Below the pieces are notes generated by a model. The model saw nothing but the letters and a program-made list of their open reading frames with translations. It was not told the DNA's origin and ran no database searches. Shown piece after piece: positions 1 through 7,766 of a stretch of 19,473 nucleotides of DNA (position 1 is the first letter of the stretch; each line of letters begins with the position of its first letter). Origin of the DNA: DATDRM01 sp035291705 (GTDB lineage Bacteria > Chloroflexota > Anaerolineae > Anaerolineales > UBA4823); contig DATDRM010000288.1 in the NCBI GenBank assembly GCA_035291705.1, forward strand, positions 1 through 19,473, read 5' to 3'. Both the position numbers and the translations under genes were made by a program.

Positions 1-549
1 GCTTTACCTGTACTGCTTCTGTTAATCTCGGTCTTTGGGGTGTTGATCTACCTCGACGACCCCGGTCCTATCTTCTTTAAGCAAAACCGCACGGGGAAAG
101 GCGGGCGGCGGTTCGGGATGTACAAATTCCGCACCATGGTCACGAACGCTGAGCAGCTCAAAATTAAATTTGCTCACCTTAATGAATTAACCTGGCCTGA
201 CTTCAAAATCACCGACGATCCACGCGTCACGCGCCTGGGAGGCTTTCTGCGCAAAACCAGCCTCGACGAATTACCCCAGGTGATCAACGTGATCAAGGGC
301 GATATGAGCCTGGTTGGTCCACGACCGACATCTTTCGACGTAAGCACTTACTCCCTGTGGCATACGGAACGCTTAGAGGTGCTGCCGGGGATCACTGGAT
401 TGTGGCAGGTGCGCGGCCGCAGCGACGTCGACTTTAATGAGCGTCTCCGTATGGATATCGAGTACATAGAAAAGCAGAGCTTCTGGTTGGACATTCAAAT
501 CCTGTTCCAGACCGTAGCTACGGTCTTCAGCCAACGCGGTGCATACTAG
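1..549 (+). CDS. Undecaprenyl-phosphate sugar phosphotransferase, C-terminal part (5' truncated)
   Basis: This is the catalytic half of a bacterial sugar transferase (PF02397 type, WbaP/WcaJ-like), which moves a sugar 1-phosphate from a nucleotide sugar onto undecaprenyl phosphate at the inner membrane face and so starts repeat-unit synthesis. The frame is open from base 1 (ALPVLLLLISVFGV, the end of a hydrophobic helix), so the GTG at 40 is an internal codon and the true start lies upstream of the window. Family signatures are seen in order: DDPGPIFFKQNRTG, YKFRTMV, a TRLGGFLRKTSLDELPQ block, GDMSLVGPRPT, and LPGITGLWQVRGRS near the C-terminus. The protein ends with the usual short amphipathic tail and a TAG stop. 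The family is certain; the sugar (Glc, Gal or an N-acetylated sugar) cannot be told, and whether the N-terminus carries the CoA-binding-like domain of long members is unknown. Confidence 0.95.
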   Translation, partial: ALPVLLLLISVFGVLIYLDDPGPIFFKQNRTGKGGRRFGMYKFRTMVTNAEQLKIKFAHLNELTWPDFKITDDPRVTRLGGFLRKTSLDELPQVINVIKGDMSLVGPRPTSFDVSTYSLWHTERLEVLPGITGLWQVRGRSDVDFNERLRMDIEYIEKQSFWLDIQILFQTVATVFSQRGAY

Positions 550-575
550 CCATTCTCGAGTGTAACATTGATGGG

Positions 576-627
576 TTAAATACCGTTAATGAATTTAAGG
601 TCTTTAAACCATACCTAAAGATATGGT
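576..627. promoter_or_regulatory. Two short AT-rich inverted repeats upstream of the degenerate GGDEF gene
   Basis: The 111-base gap between the sugar transferase and the next gene is clearly richer in A and T than its flanks. It holds two perfect 6-base inverted repeats: TTAAAT at 576-581 with ATTTAA at 593-598, and ACCATA at 608-613 with TATGGT at 622-627. Neither is followed by a T tract, so they do not look like a terminator. They could be an operator or a leader hairpin of the downstream genes. Repeats this short arise by chance in AT-rich DNA, so this is a weak call. Confidence 0.2.
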
Positions 628-660
628 AATCCGCATCGCACACCTCCAGGAGTTACACCC

Positions 661-1524
661 GTGAAACGGCTAAGGTTCTGGCTTTCCGGGACATTGCTGT
701 GGTTCTTCGTTTTCTATAACGTAGAAAGACTCGGTCAGCCTGTCAATATCGCTTCGTTCGTTTATGTTTACGCAGTTGCTTGTGCCGTCCTGATTATTAT
801 CCTACCGTGGCTCAATAAAACGCGATCCTTTTGGCCATTTCTGTTAGCGTTTCTACCTTATTACTATATAAAAATTCGGTTAGGCTACAGCATCGGAGGG
901 GAAAACTTACCCAACACAGTCCTTGAAATCTGCGCCATCGGATTAACTATCCTGTTATCCCGACAGATCGGCCGCGAGTTGTTCGCGTTCAATGAAGCCG
1001 TCGATGAATTAACCGTCGGCCAGTTAAATAAAAGCAACTATCCATTTGAAATTGGCCAGGGACAAATCTACCGCGAAGTTCGCCGAGCCAGGAACTACCA
1101 ACGCCCTGTAGCTTTGCTGGCGATTTCTGTGACGGAAGATTCGTTCAACCTCTCGCTAAATCGCTTTATTGAGGAAGCACAGCGGGATATGATCCATAAA
1201 TTCATCGCTGCCCGCACCGCCAACTTAATCGTTGGTGAATTAAAGGACAGCGATGTCGTCGTCCAAAGAGACGACCATTTCGTAGCATTATTGCCTGAAG
1301 CCAGCCGCGAAAATGTGCGCGAGGTTGTTGAAAGATTAGTAGCAGCTGGCAGGGAAAAACTCGGCCTCACCTTCAAAATTGGCATCTCGACTTTTCCAGA
1401 CGAAGCGGTTACCTTCGAACGACTCCTGGAAATCGCTGAATCACAAATGCAAAATCAGGCCCTGCCCATCGAAAGCCACGTCGAACATGCTTCGACGAAT
1501 ACCCAAGGGGTGCTTCAAACTTAA
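661..1524 (+). CDS. Membrane protein with degenerate GGDEF domain
   Basis: The 287-residue protein starts at GTG, with AGGAG at 648-652 eight bases upstream. Hydrophobic segments around residues 6-22, 29-50, 56-72 and 85-104 suggest four membrane helices. The cytoplasmic part (about 131-265) keeps the outline of a GGDEF diguanylate-cyclase domain: an opening helix YREVRRARNYQRPVALLAISV, the active-site hairpin followed by FVALLPEA, and the closing GISTFPDEAVTFERLLEIAESQM. At the signature position it reads RDDHF (203-207) instead of GGDEF, so the glycines needed for GTP binding are gone and cyclase activity is unlikely. I infer a sensor or scaffold role tied to polysaccharide synthesis, possibly responding to cyclic di-GMP or GTP, but no RxxD inhibitory site is obvious. 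It sits between the initiating transferase and the Wzz-like gene, so a role in regulating the cluster is reasonable. Confidence 0.75.
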   Translation: MKRLRFWLSGTLLWFFVFYNVERLGQPVNIASFVYVYAVACAVLIIILPWLNKTRSFWPFLLAFLPYYYIKIRLGYSIGGENLPNTVLEICAIGLTILLSRQIGRELFAFNEAVDELTVGQLNKSNYPFEIGQGQIYREVRRARNYQRPVALLAISVTEDSFNLSLNRFIEEAQRDMIHKFIAARTANLIVGELKDSDVVVQRDDHFVALLPEASRENVREVVERLVAAGREKLGLTFKIGISTFPDEAVTFERLLEIAESQMQNQALPIESHVEHASTNTQGVLQT

Positions 1525-1614
1525 TTGCTCGGATGGCAGGCCAACCATAGGGGGTTCTGGTTAAATACCTCTCTTTGCGTTGAATTGGTTCATTACAGCA
1601 TGCATATATGTAAG

Positions 1615-1620
1615 AAAGGA
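1615..1620 (+). promoter_or_regulatory. Ribosome binding site that decides the Wzz-like gene start
   Basis: AAAGGA lies seven bases before the TTG at 1628. The frame is also open from an earlier TTG at 1580, but that codon lacks a comparable site, and the extra residues before 1628 (NWFITACIYVRKEKT) are not typical of the family. Starting at 1628 gives MEQTFSKIIRRWLWFLVL, a short cytoplasmic tail followed by the first membrane helix, as expected for a Wzz-type protein. Confidence 0.55.
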
Positions 1621-1627
1621 AAAGACA

Positions 1628-3871
1628 TTGGAACAGACTTTTTCTAAAATTATTCGCCGCTGGCTTTGGTTCCTGGTCCTTGCAGCTATTGTCGCTGGTG
1701 CCGTAGCTTACGTGTTTTCCATGAATTCGATAAACTTCTATGAGGCCAAAGTGCGCTTGTTAGTCGGGCCGGGGATCAACTCTCCCAACCCGGATGTAAC
1801 TGCGCTACGTGCCGGTGGGCAGCTCATGCAGACCTATGCCGAGCTGGCCGTAACCGGGCCTTTCCTGCAATCGCTGATCGATGAACTAAACCTGGGAATA
1901 AGCCCGGAAGAACTGGGTAGAAAGATTGAAGTTAAATCTAACCAGGAGACTCAAATTCTGAACATTCGCGTCCTCGATCCCGATGCCAACCGCGCGATTG
2001 AAATTGCCAACGCTGCTGCCCAGGCTCTAGTCCGGCTCAGTCCCTCCGGTCAAGAAGGCTCCGCTACCCAGCTGGAGAATCAGATGAGTACCCAGGCCCG
2101 AAATATTGAACAGACGATCGCCAATACCGAGGCCAGGATCAATGATCTTGAAGCACAGCTCCAAGCGTTCGGAGGCGAGGAAGCATCCGCAGAGAACAGT
2201 AACCAGACCTCTCAAGCGATCAGCGAAGCCGAAGCCCGGCTCGATAAATATGAGGCCGATCTCCAGGTCGCCACAGACGGAAAAACCCAAAGTCTGATTA
2301 ACGAAGAGATCCTGCTTAATCTGATCGCCAGCTCTTCCGTCAGGATCGAACAGTTCAGAGCTGACCACAACGCGACTTCTGATGTGAAAATTCAACTCTT
2401 GCTCATGGACCAGATCACCCAGGAGATCAATCATCTTTCGGAGTTGCAAAAAGTGCTGCTTGATACGCGCCGTCTATTCATCGGACTACCCCTGGACGAG
2501 TTCATCACCAACACCGAAGCGAGTATCGCCCAGCTTCAGGTGGATTTCCAGAACGCCCGTACTTCTGACGAAGAACGTCTTTTGCTCGATCGGATTGCGC
2601 AAGAAGAAAGCCGCCTGGCGGAAGCGCAGAGGACCGCAGACGAGAGAAAAGGAAAGATTTTGGACCAGGTAGCCAAGGAACGTTCTCGCCTGTCTAGCTT
2701 CGAGCAGGTACAAGTCCAAAAGCAACAGATCATCATCGACCAGCTCACCGAAGAACGCACCCGACTTTCCGATGCCCGCCAAAGTTTGGCGCTACTTTAT
2801 GACCTGTTACAAAAAACTCCTACCAACCAGGTTAAGATCGTCGAACCAGCGACAACTAGCCAGCAACTTGTGTCGCAAACTCGTCTGAAGGTACTGATCG
2901 CCAGCATTGCAGGCCTGATCCTGGCACTGGTAATCGTCCTAGGTATCGAATTCCTCGACGACACCGTCAAGAGTGCGGAGGATATAATGACGACGAGCGG
3001 ATTACCGCTCTTGGGCATTATATCCCGGCATAAGGCACTAAAGGGTAGCGGATACGAACGCCTGATCGTGCAAGCGCAGCCCGAATCTCTGGCCGCAGAG
3101 AATTATCGCCAATTGAGCGCCAATTTCATCCCATTAATTAAAGTAAAAGGGGCTAACGGTCAGACAAACCATGAACACCCCGATTCACAGGATGCCAGAC
3201 CTGGCCTGCCGAATGGGAGCCACACCCTTAAATCAATCTTGATCACCAGCCCAGAGGTCATCGATAATACCGATGCAGTCCCAGCCAACCTGGGGGTTGT
3301 GCTTGCCCAAACCGGCCCCAAGGTAATTCTGGTAGACGCCAACTTCCATCTCCCCTCTATAACGCACCTGCTTGATTTAAACGATCGGAAAGGCCTTGCC
3401 GATTTATTAGACAGGTCCATTAAGAGTTTCAACAAAAATATTTTGGTGGAATGGTCACCCAACTTCTCTATTTTGCCCGCTGGACCGATCCTGAGAAATC
3501 CCTTTGAATTACTGGTCTCAACCAAGATGGGGGACTTGATCAACCAGCTCGAAGGCCTGGCTGATGTGGTCTTGATCGTTGCGCCGCCGTTTCTGGCATA
3601 CGCCGAGAGTCACATGTTGGCCTCGCGCGTGGATGGAGTCCTGATCGTTGCCCAGAAAGGCCAGACACAGCGAAAAATGTTGGTTGAGGCGGCGGAAAAA
3701 TTACACTCTCTCAATGCACACCTGATCGGCGCTATCCTCGACCAGAATCACTCCACCCGCTTCTCTGTCCAATTCCGTAAGAGAGGCCAGGAAGTTTTAG
3801 AGAAGATCGCCTCTCTCAAAACACGGATACAAGGATCGTCCAACGACCCTACCGCTTCCACAAACCAATGA
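1628..3871 (+). CDS. Wzz-like chain-length determinant fused to degenerate BY-kinase-like domain
   Basis: This 747-residue protein resembles polysaccharide co-polymerases (PCP-2a), which control chain length of a Wzy-made polymer. Numbering from the TTG at 1628, a first membrane helix lies at about 11-31, then the Wzz domain with the usual YEAKVRLLVGP start, then a long, strongly charged coiled-coil region (about 150-400), then a second membrane helix (about 421-443) followed by the typical EFLDDTVKSAEDI exit. The C-terminal part has the tyrosine-kinase/ParA outline: ESLAAENYRQLSANF, SILITSPE, ANLGVVLAQTGPKVILVDANF, and a late ADVVLIVAPPFL. The P-loop, normally PGEGKST after SILITSP, reads EVIDNTDAV, and the Walker B aspartate (IDTPP in the family) is replaced (IVAPP). 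There is no tyrosine-rich tail. ATP hydrolysis and autophosphorylation are therefore unlikely, and the domain may only be structural. No separate kinase gene is seen nearby. The gap before it (1525-1627) contains no gene. Confidence 0.85.
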   Translation: MEQTFSKIIRRWLWFLVLAAIVAGAVAYVFSMNSINFYEAKVRLLVGPGINSPNPDVTALRAGGQLMQTYAELAVTGPFLQSLIDELNLGISPEELGRKIEVKSNQETQILNIRVLDPDANRAIEIANAAAQALVRLSPSGQEGSATQLENQMSTQARNIEQTIANTEARINDLEAQLQAFGGEEASAENSNQTSQAISEAEARLDKYEADLQVATDGKTQSLINEEILLNLIASSSVRIEQFRADHNATSDVKIQLLLMDQITQEINHLSELQKVLLDTRRLFIGLPLDEFITNTEASIAQLQVDFQNARTSDEERLLLDRIAQEESRLAEAQRTADERKGKILDQVAKERSRLSSFEQVQVQKQQIIIDQLTEERTRLSDARQSLALLYDLLQKTPTNQVKIVEPATTSQQLVSQTRLKVLIASIAGLILALVIVLGIEFLDDTVKSAEDIMTTSGLPLLGIISRHKALKGSGYERLIVQAQPESLAAENYRQLSANFIPLIKVKGANGQTNHEHPDSQDARPGLPNGSHTLKSILITSPEVIDNTDAVPANLGVVLAQTGPKVILVDANFHLPSITHLLDLNDRKGLADLLDRSIKSFNKNILVEWSPNFSILPAGPILRNPFELLVSTKMGDLINQLEGLADVVLIVAPPFLAYAESHMLASRVDGVLIVAQKGQTQRKMLVEAAEKLHSLNAHLIGAILDQNHSTRFSVQFRKRGQEVLEKIASLKTRIQGSSNDPTASTNQ

Positions 3872-3896
3872 TGGCGACCCTTCCAGCGAGCGCAGC

Positions 3897-5225
3897 ATGC
3901 CCGAGCTATTGATGACAATCTTCGAAACCCTGGACCAAGCCCAGGTTCAATATTGCCTGCTGCGCGATGCGGATCGACTAAGTCAGGCAGGTAAGAAACA
4001 AGAACTTGACTTGCTCGTTCGCCAGGATCAGTTGCTTCAATTGCGAGGTTTACTCCTGGAACTCGGGTTCATCCAGCTGCCTGATTGGGGTCACGCGCCT
4101 CACCATTTTTTCCTCGCTTATCATTCCGATGGGGATTCCTGGCTCAAGCTGGATGTAGTCACCGAGATTGCTTATGGTCACCCAATCCATGCTCTGCACA
4201 CTGGCTTAGCAGCCGGTTGCCTGGCCGATCGCCGGCGCCTTGACCTGGTCTATATCCCCTCACCTGAATACGAATTTGTCACCCTACTTTTGCACTGTCT
4301 GCTCGATAAAGGCGCTTTAGCGCCTGGAAATCTAGCGCCCTCTCGCCTACAACGCCTGGCCTGGCTGAGCAGACAAATCGGTGATGAGAGCAGCATTTCC
4401 ACTATCTTCGCCTCATTAGGGCTGCCAGACTGGCTGTACGCTAGGTTGCTATCCCTGGTCAATTCAGGGGATTGGGGAGGGTTGCTCGCTGAACGAGAGG
4501 ACGTTTCCAGATACCTGGCGCGTTCGGACTGGTTCGGAACCCTCGGTCGTAATTTTCTTTACCCAGTTTTACGTAAATTAAACCATTGGATCAACGCCAG
4601 GCGACCATCTTCCATCGCGGTTGCCTTACTCGCACCGGACGGGGCTGGCAAGTCGACCCTGGCAAAAGGTATAAAGGATTCATTCTATTTCCCGACGCGC
4701 CTGGTTTATATGGGGATATATCAAAAAGAAAGCACAGTGGCAAGTGGTACCCACCTGCCAGGAGTGAGTTTTCTAAGGCGCCTGGTACGCCAATGGGGCC
4801 GGTATGGGATCGCGCGCCTGTATCGTACGCGCCGTCAGTTAGTGATCTTCGACCGCCACACCTATGATGAGAGATTAGCACCCGCTAGCCACCAAACTCT
4901 GCTCACACGCTGGCGACGCTGGCTCTTAACGCTCGGTAGCCCCAAGCCAGACCTGGTGATCTTTTTAGACGCGCCTGGTGAAACGCTTTTCGCCCGCAAG
5001 GGCGAACACACTCCCGACTCGCTTGAGCAGAGACGCCAGGCATACTTGCATCTTCTTCCTAATTTACCGCACTTAGCGATCGTCGATGCTACTCAGGATG
5101 CCGACCGCGTGCGCCGCCAGGCATTGGCCTTGATCTGGAAGGCATACCTGGACCGGCAGATCGGCCGGGCGCCCACGCCGGCAAAGCAAGCCAGAGCGGG
5201 CGAGAGGAAAAGCCTCCTTGTCTAA
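3897..5225 (+). CDS. Nucleotidyltransferase-like / thymidylate-kinase-like fusion protein
   Basis: The 442-residue protein has two parts. Residues 1 to about 120 resemble uncharacterised nucleotidyltransferase-fold proteins: a VQYCLLRDAD strand, ELDLLV with D38, and LKLDVVTE with D86, matching the spacing of the acidic residues in that fold, although the usual glycine-serine motif is not clear. Residues about 237-430 are a P-loop kinase of the thymidylate kinase type: Walker A APDGAGKST (246-254), a MGIYQKE segment, VIFDRHTYDERLAP, KPDLVIFLDAP, and a late RKGEHTPDSLEQRRQAY. Canonical dTMP kinases are about 210 residues with no such N-terminal domain, so housekeeping dTMP phosphorylation is unlikely. 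TMK-like genes of unknown substrate do occur in polysaccharide clusters. It follows the Wzz-like gene after 25 bases and overlaps the GT4 gene by eight bases. I infer phosphorylation of a glycan precursor or nucleotide, with the substrate unknown. Confidence 0.75.
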   Translation: MPELLMTIFETLDQAQVQYCLLRDADRLSQAGKKQELDLLVRQDQLLQLRGLLLELGFIQLPDWGHAPHHFFLAYHSDGDSWLKLDVVTEIAYGHPIHALHTGLAAGCLADRRRLDLVYIPSPEYEFVTLLLHCLLDKGALAPGNLAPSRLQRLAWLSRQIGDESSISTIFASLGLPDWLYARLLSLVNSGDWGGLLAEREDVSRYLARSDWFGTLGRNFLYPVLRKLNHWINARRPSSIAVALLAPDGAGKSTLAKGIKDSFYFPTRLVYMGIYQKESTVASGTHLPGVSFLRRLVRQWGRYGIARLYRTRRQLVIFDRHTYDERLAPASHQTLLTRWRRWLLTLGSPKPDLVIFLDAPGETLFARKGEHTPDSLEQRRQAYLHLLPNLPHLAIVDATQDADRVRRQALALIWKAYLDRQIGRAPTPAKQARAGERKSLLV

Positions 5226-6552
5226 TACCTACCAGGAAAGTATGCAAGGGGTGAGATTAAAGGTTGCTTATATCGTTTCTCGCTTCCCGAAACTCACCGA
5301 AACTTTCATCCTCTATGAAATGGTAGCCGTGGAACAGAACGGGGTGCAGATCGAACTCTATCCTTTGTTGCGCGCCAGGGACACGCAGGTACATCCCGAA
5401 GGTGCCTCAATCTGGAAGAAACTGGTCGAGCGCTTCAGTAAACCTCAAGGCAGGCTGGTAATGCATCCTGAGGCAGCAGATTTTGTGGCCCGCGCCCATT
5501 ACGCCCCTTTTTTCTCCTGGGACATCCTGCGCGCCCAGGCGCATTTCCTGCGCTATCGGCCGGGCGCTTATTTTAGCACCCTGCTCGGATTGATGCGTTG
5601 GAACTGGGGTAGCCCAAACTTCTTCTTCGGCGCGTTGAGTATCTTTCCCAAAACCGTTTTTTTCGCCCAACAGATGCAGGCCGAGAAGGTCAGCCATATA
5701 CATGCCCATTTCGCCAACCACCCCGCGGCAGCTGCTTACATTGTCCACCGCTTGACAGATATCCCCTATAGTTTTACTGCCCACGGAGCCGACCTGCAGA
5801 CCGACCAGCACATGCTCGCTCAGAAGGTTGCCGAGGCTTCTTTTGTGATAACAATTTCGGACTATAACAAAGAATTCATCCTCGAGAAGTGCGGTCCGAG
5901 GTTTGCTGAGAAAGTCTTGGTCAACCACTGTGGCGTGGACACACAATTTTATCATCCAGCCCCCCCCGACGATCTAAACGGCCTTCCAGACCGCACCTTT
6001 TCAATTCTTTGCATTGGCACCATGTACGAAGTCAAGGGCCACACCTATCTGATCGAGGCCTGCCGGGTGCTGCAGGAACGCGGGCTTGATTTCCTCTGCC
6101 ACCTGGTGGGCGATGGGCCCTACCGGGAATCGTTAACCGACCAGGTCGCACAGGCCGGGTTGGCCGAGCGCGTGCGTTTCCACGGGCAACTCCCCCGTCA
6201 AGAGATCGCGAAATTATTTACGAGAGTCCACGTCCTCTCGCTCCCAAGCATTCCTACTCAGAGCGGCCGGCGCGAAGGTATCCCGGTTGTCTTAATGGAA
6301 GCGATGGGCAGCGGTGTACCGGTGGTAGCGAGTGGCATTTCGGGCATTCCCGAGTTAGTCGAAGACGGGCACAGTGGTCTCCTGGTTCCACCCCGGGACT
6401 CTGTGGCGATCGCTAATGCTTTAGAGCGCCTCTACCATGATGTAAGATTGCGCAAGCGCTTAGGTCAGGCCGGGAGAGAAAAAGTGCTGAGCGAGTTTGA
6501 CCAGGATAAGAACGCTAATACCCTGGTCCAACAATTTGGGAGGGGATTTTAA
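5218..6552 (+). CDS. Glycosyltransferase family 4 (WcaL/GT-B-like)
   Basis: This is a retaining GT-B glycosyltransferase of family GT4, expected to add a sugar from a nucleotide donor to the lipid-linked repeat unit at the cytoplasmic membrane face. The N-terminus VAYIVSRFPKLTETFILYEM is typical of the colanic-acid WcaL group, followed by HIHAHFANHPAA and YSFTAHGADL. The C-terminal domain has GTMYEVKGHTYLIEA and the donor-site E-x7-E motif with E353 and E361, then GVPVVASGISGIPELVEDG. The TTG at 5218 is preceded by GAGAGGAAA, a good ribosome site, inside the end of the previous gene. ATG at 5242 or GTG at 5251 are possible later starts, and the family similarity begins just after the GTG. The stop overlaps the next start as TAATG. 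Donor and linkage cannot be told. Confidence 0.92.
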   Translation: MSNTYQESMQGVRLKVAYIVSRFPKLTETFILYEMVAVEQNGVQIELYPLLRARDTQVHPEGASIWKKLVERFSKPQGRLVMHPEAADFVARAHYAPFFSWDILRAQAHFLRYRPGAYFSTLLGLMRWNWGSPNFFFGALSIFPKTVFFAQQMQAEKVSHIHAHFANHPAAAAYIVHRLTDIPYSFTAHGADLQTDQHMLAQKVAEASFVITISDYNKEFILEKCGPRFAEKVLVNHCGVDTQFYHPAPPDDLNGLPDRTFSILCIGTMYEVKGHTYLIEACRVLQERGLDFLCHLVGDGPYRESLTDQVAQAGLAERVRFHGQLPRQEIAKLFTRVHVLSLPSIPTQSGRREGIPVVLMEAMGSGVPVVASGISGIPELVEDGHSGLLVPPRDSVAIANALERLYHDVRLRKRLGQAGREKVLSEFDQDKNANTLVQQFGRGF

Positions 6553-7766
6553 TGATCGGCCTGATTTTATTCTGGGGAGCTTTGACGCTCATCTTCTATG
6601 GTTATGTGATTTTCCCTTTGCTGGTTTGGCTGTACGGCTTGATCCGGCACCGTCCATACAAAAGCGCTGAGATCACCCCGCATGTCAGCGTAATCATTGC
6701 CGCGCACAACGAAGCAGGGAGCATCGCCGCCAGGCTGGATAACCTTCTGGCGCTGGAATATCCCCGCGACCACCTCGAAGTGCTGATCGCCTCAGATGGA
6801 TCGACCGACGACACGGATGCCATCGTCCGCAGTTACACCAACCGGGGGATCACTTTGCTTGCCTTGCCTCGCCAGGGAAAAATCCCTGCCCTCAACACCG
6901 CCGCCGCGGCCGCCACCGGTGAAATCCTGGTCTTTTCAGATGCCAATAGCGTCTTTGCGCCAGATGCCTTGCGCTACCTGGTTATGCCTTTCGCCGACTC
7001 ACAGATCGGCGGTGTAGCCGGTAACCAGAAATACCTCGTGAAGCGTGGCATAGGCGGCACAATCGATGGCGAACGCGGTTATTGGAACTTCGACCGAATT
7101 TTAAAGCGATCACAAAGCCGGGCTGGCAATGTCATCTCGGCCACTGGATCGATTTATGCCATCCGTCGCAGTCTTTTTCACCCTATCCCTCCCGGCGTAA
7201 CCGACGACTTTGTGACCTCTACGAGCGTTATTGTCCAGGGTTACCGTTTGGTCTTTGCGCCTGACGCCCTCGCCTACGAGCCCGTAGCGCAGTCGAGCGA
7301 CATCGAATTCGGTCGAAAGGTGCGTGTCACCACCCAAGGCCTGCGTGCTGTCCTGGTCATGAGCAGCTTGCTTAACCCCTTCCGTTACGGTTTCTACGCT
7401 ATCCAGGTCATCTCCCACAAAGTTATTCGGCGACTTATGGTTTTCCCCTTACTCGGGCTTTTCTTCGTTAACCCTTTACTCTGGAATCGGGGAGTGTTCT
7501 ACCAGGTAACCACACTCCTCCAGTTAGGTTTTTATGGCTGCGCAATTTTAGGCATGCTTCTAAGACGATCGCGGCTTGGGCGGTTAAAAGTATTTTCCAT
7601 CCCATTTTTCTTTTGCATGGTGTACGCCGCTTCACTTCTGGCGACGGTGAACATCTTACGCGGGCGACGCATAGAGTTGTGGGAGCCTCAACGTAAGGAA
7701 ACCAGCCTAAACGAGGTAGCACTTCAAGGCAGCTTATCAGTTCCGCCGGAGCGAAGTTCGCCATGA
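6552..7766 (+). CDS. Membrane-bound glycosyltransferase family 2
   Basis: The 404-residue protein is an inverting GT-A enzyme of family GT2. It opens with a membrane helix (about 2-27), then the GT2 core: HVSVIIAAHNEAGSIAARLDNL, the nucleotide-binding DGSTDD (82-87), GKIPALNTAAAAATGEILVFSDAN with D130 in the metal-binding position, and TDDF (D218, D219) as the candidate catalytic acidic pair. The processive-synthase QxxRW motif is not present; the matching stretch reads FGRKVRVTTQG. Three or four hydrophobic segments follow in the last 120 residues. This fits a transferase adding one sugar to a lipid-linked intermediate, but a processive enzyme is not strictly excluded. Its ATG shares one base with the preceding TAA, and its end overlaps the Wzy gene as ATGA. 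Confidence 0.9.
   Translation: MIGLILFWGALTLIFYGYVIFPLLVWLYGLIRHRPYKSAEITPHVSVIIAAHNEAGSIAARLDNLLALEYPRDHLEVLIASDGSTDDTDAIVRSYTNRGITLLALPRQGKIPALNTAAAAATGEILVFSDANSVFAPDALRYLVMPFADSQIGGVAGNQKYLVKRGIGGTIDGERGYWNFDRILKRSQSRAGNVISATGSIYAIRRSLFHPIPPGVTDDFVTSTSVIVQGYRLVFAPDALAYEPVAQSSDIEFGRKVRVTTQGLRAVLVMSSLLNPFRYGFYAIQVISHKVIRRLMVFPLLGLFFVNPLLWNRGVFYQVTTLLQLGFYGCAILGMLLRRSRLGRLKVFSIPFFFCMVYAASLLATVNILRGRRIELWEPQRKETSLNEVALQGSLSVPPERSSP

Noticed and set aside
1379..1564. Plus-strand frame overlapping the end of the GGDEF-like gene
   Set aside because: Product shows no domain and most of it lies within the GGDEF-like gene in another frame.
1580..1610. Possible promoter (TTGAAT, 17 bases, CATATA) before the Wzz-like gene
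   Set aside because: The -10 box matches only three of six consensus bases, and the expected transcript start would fall almost on the ribosome site.
1580..1627. Upstream extension of the Wzz-like gene to TTG 1580
   Set aside because: No ribosome site before 1580, whereas AAAGGA stands seven bases before TTG 1628, which gives a typical N-terminus.
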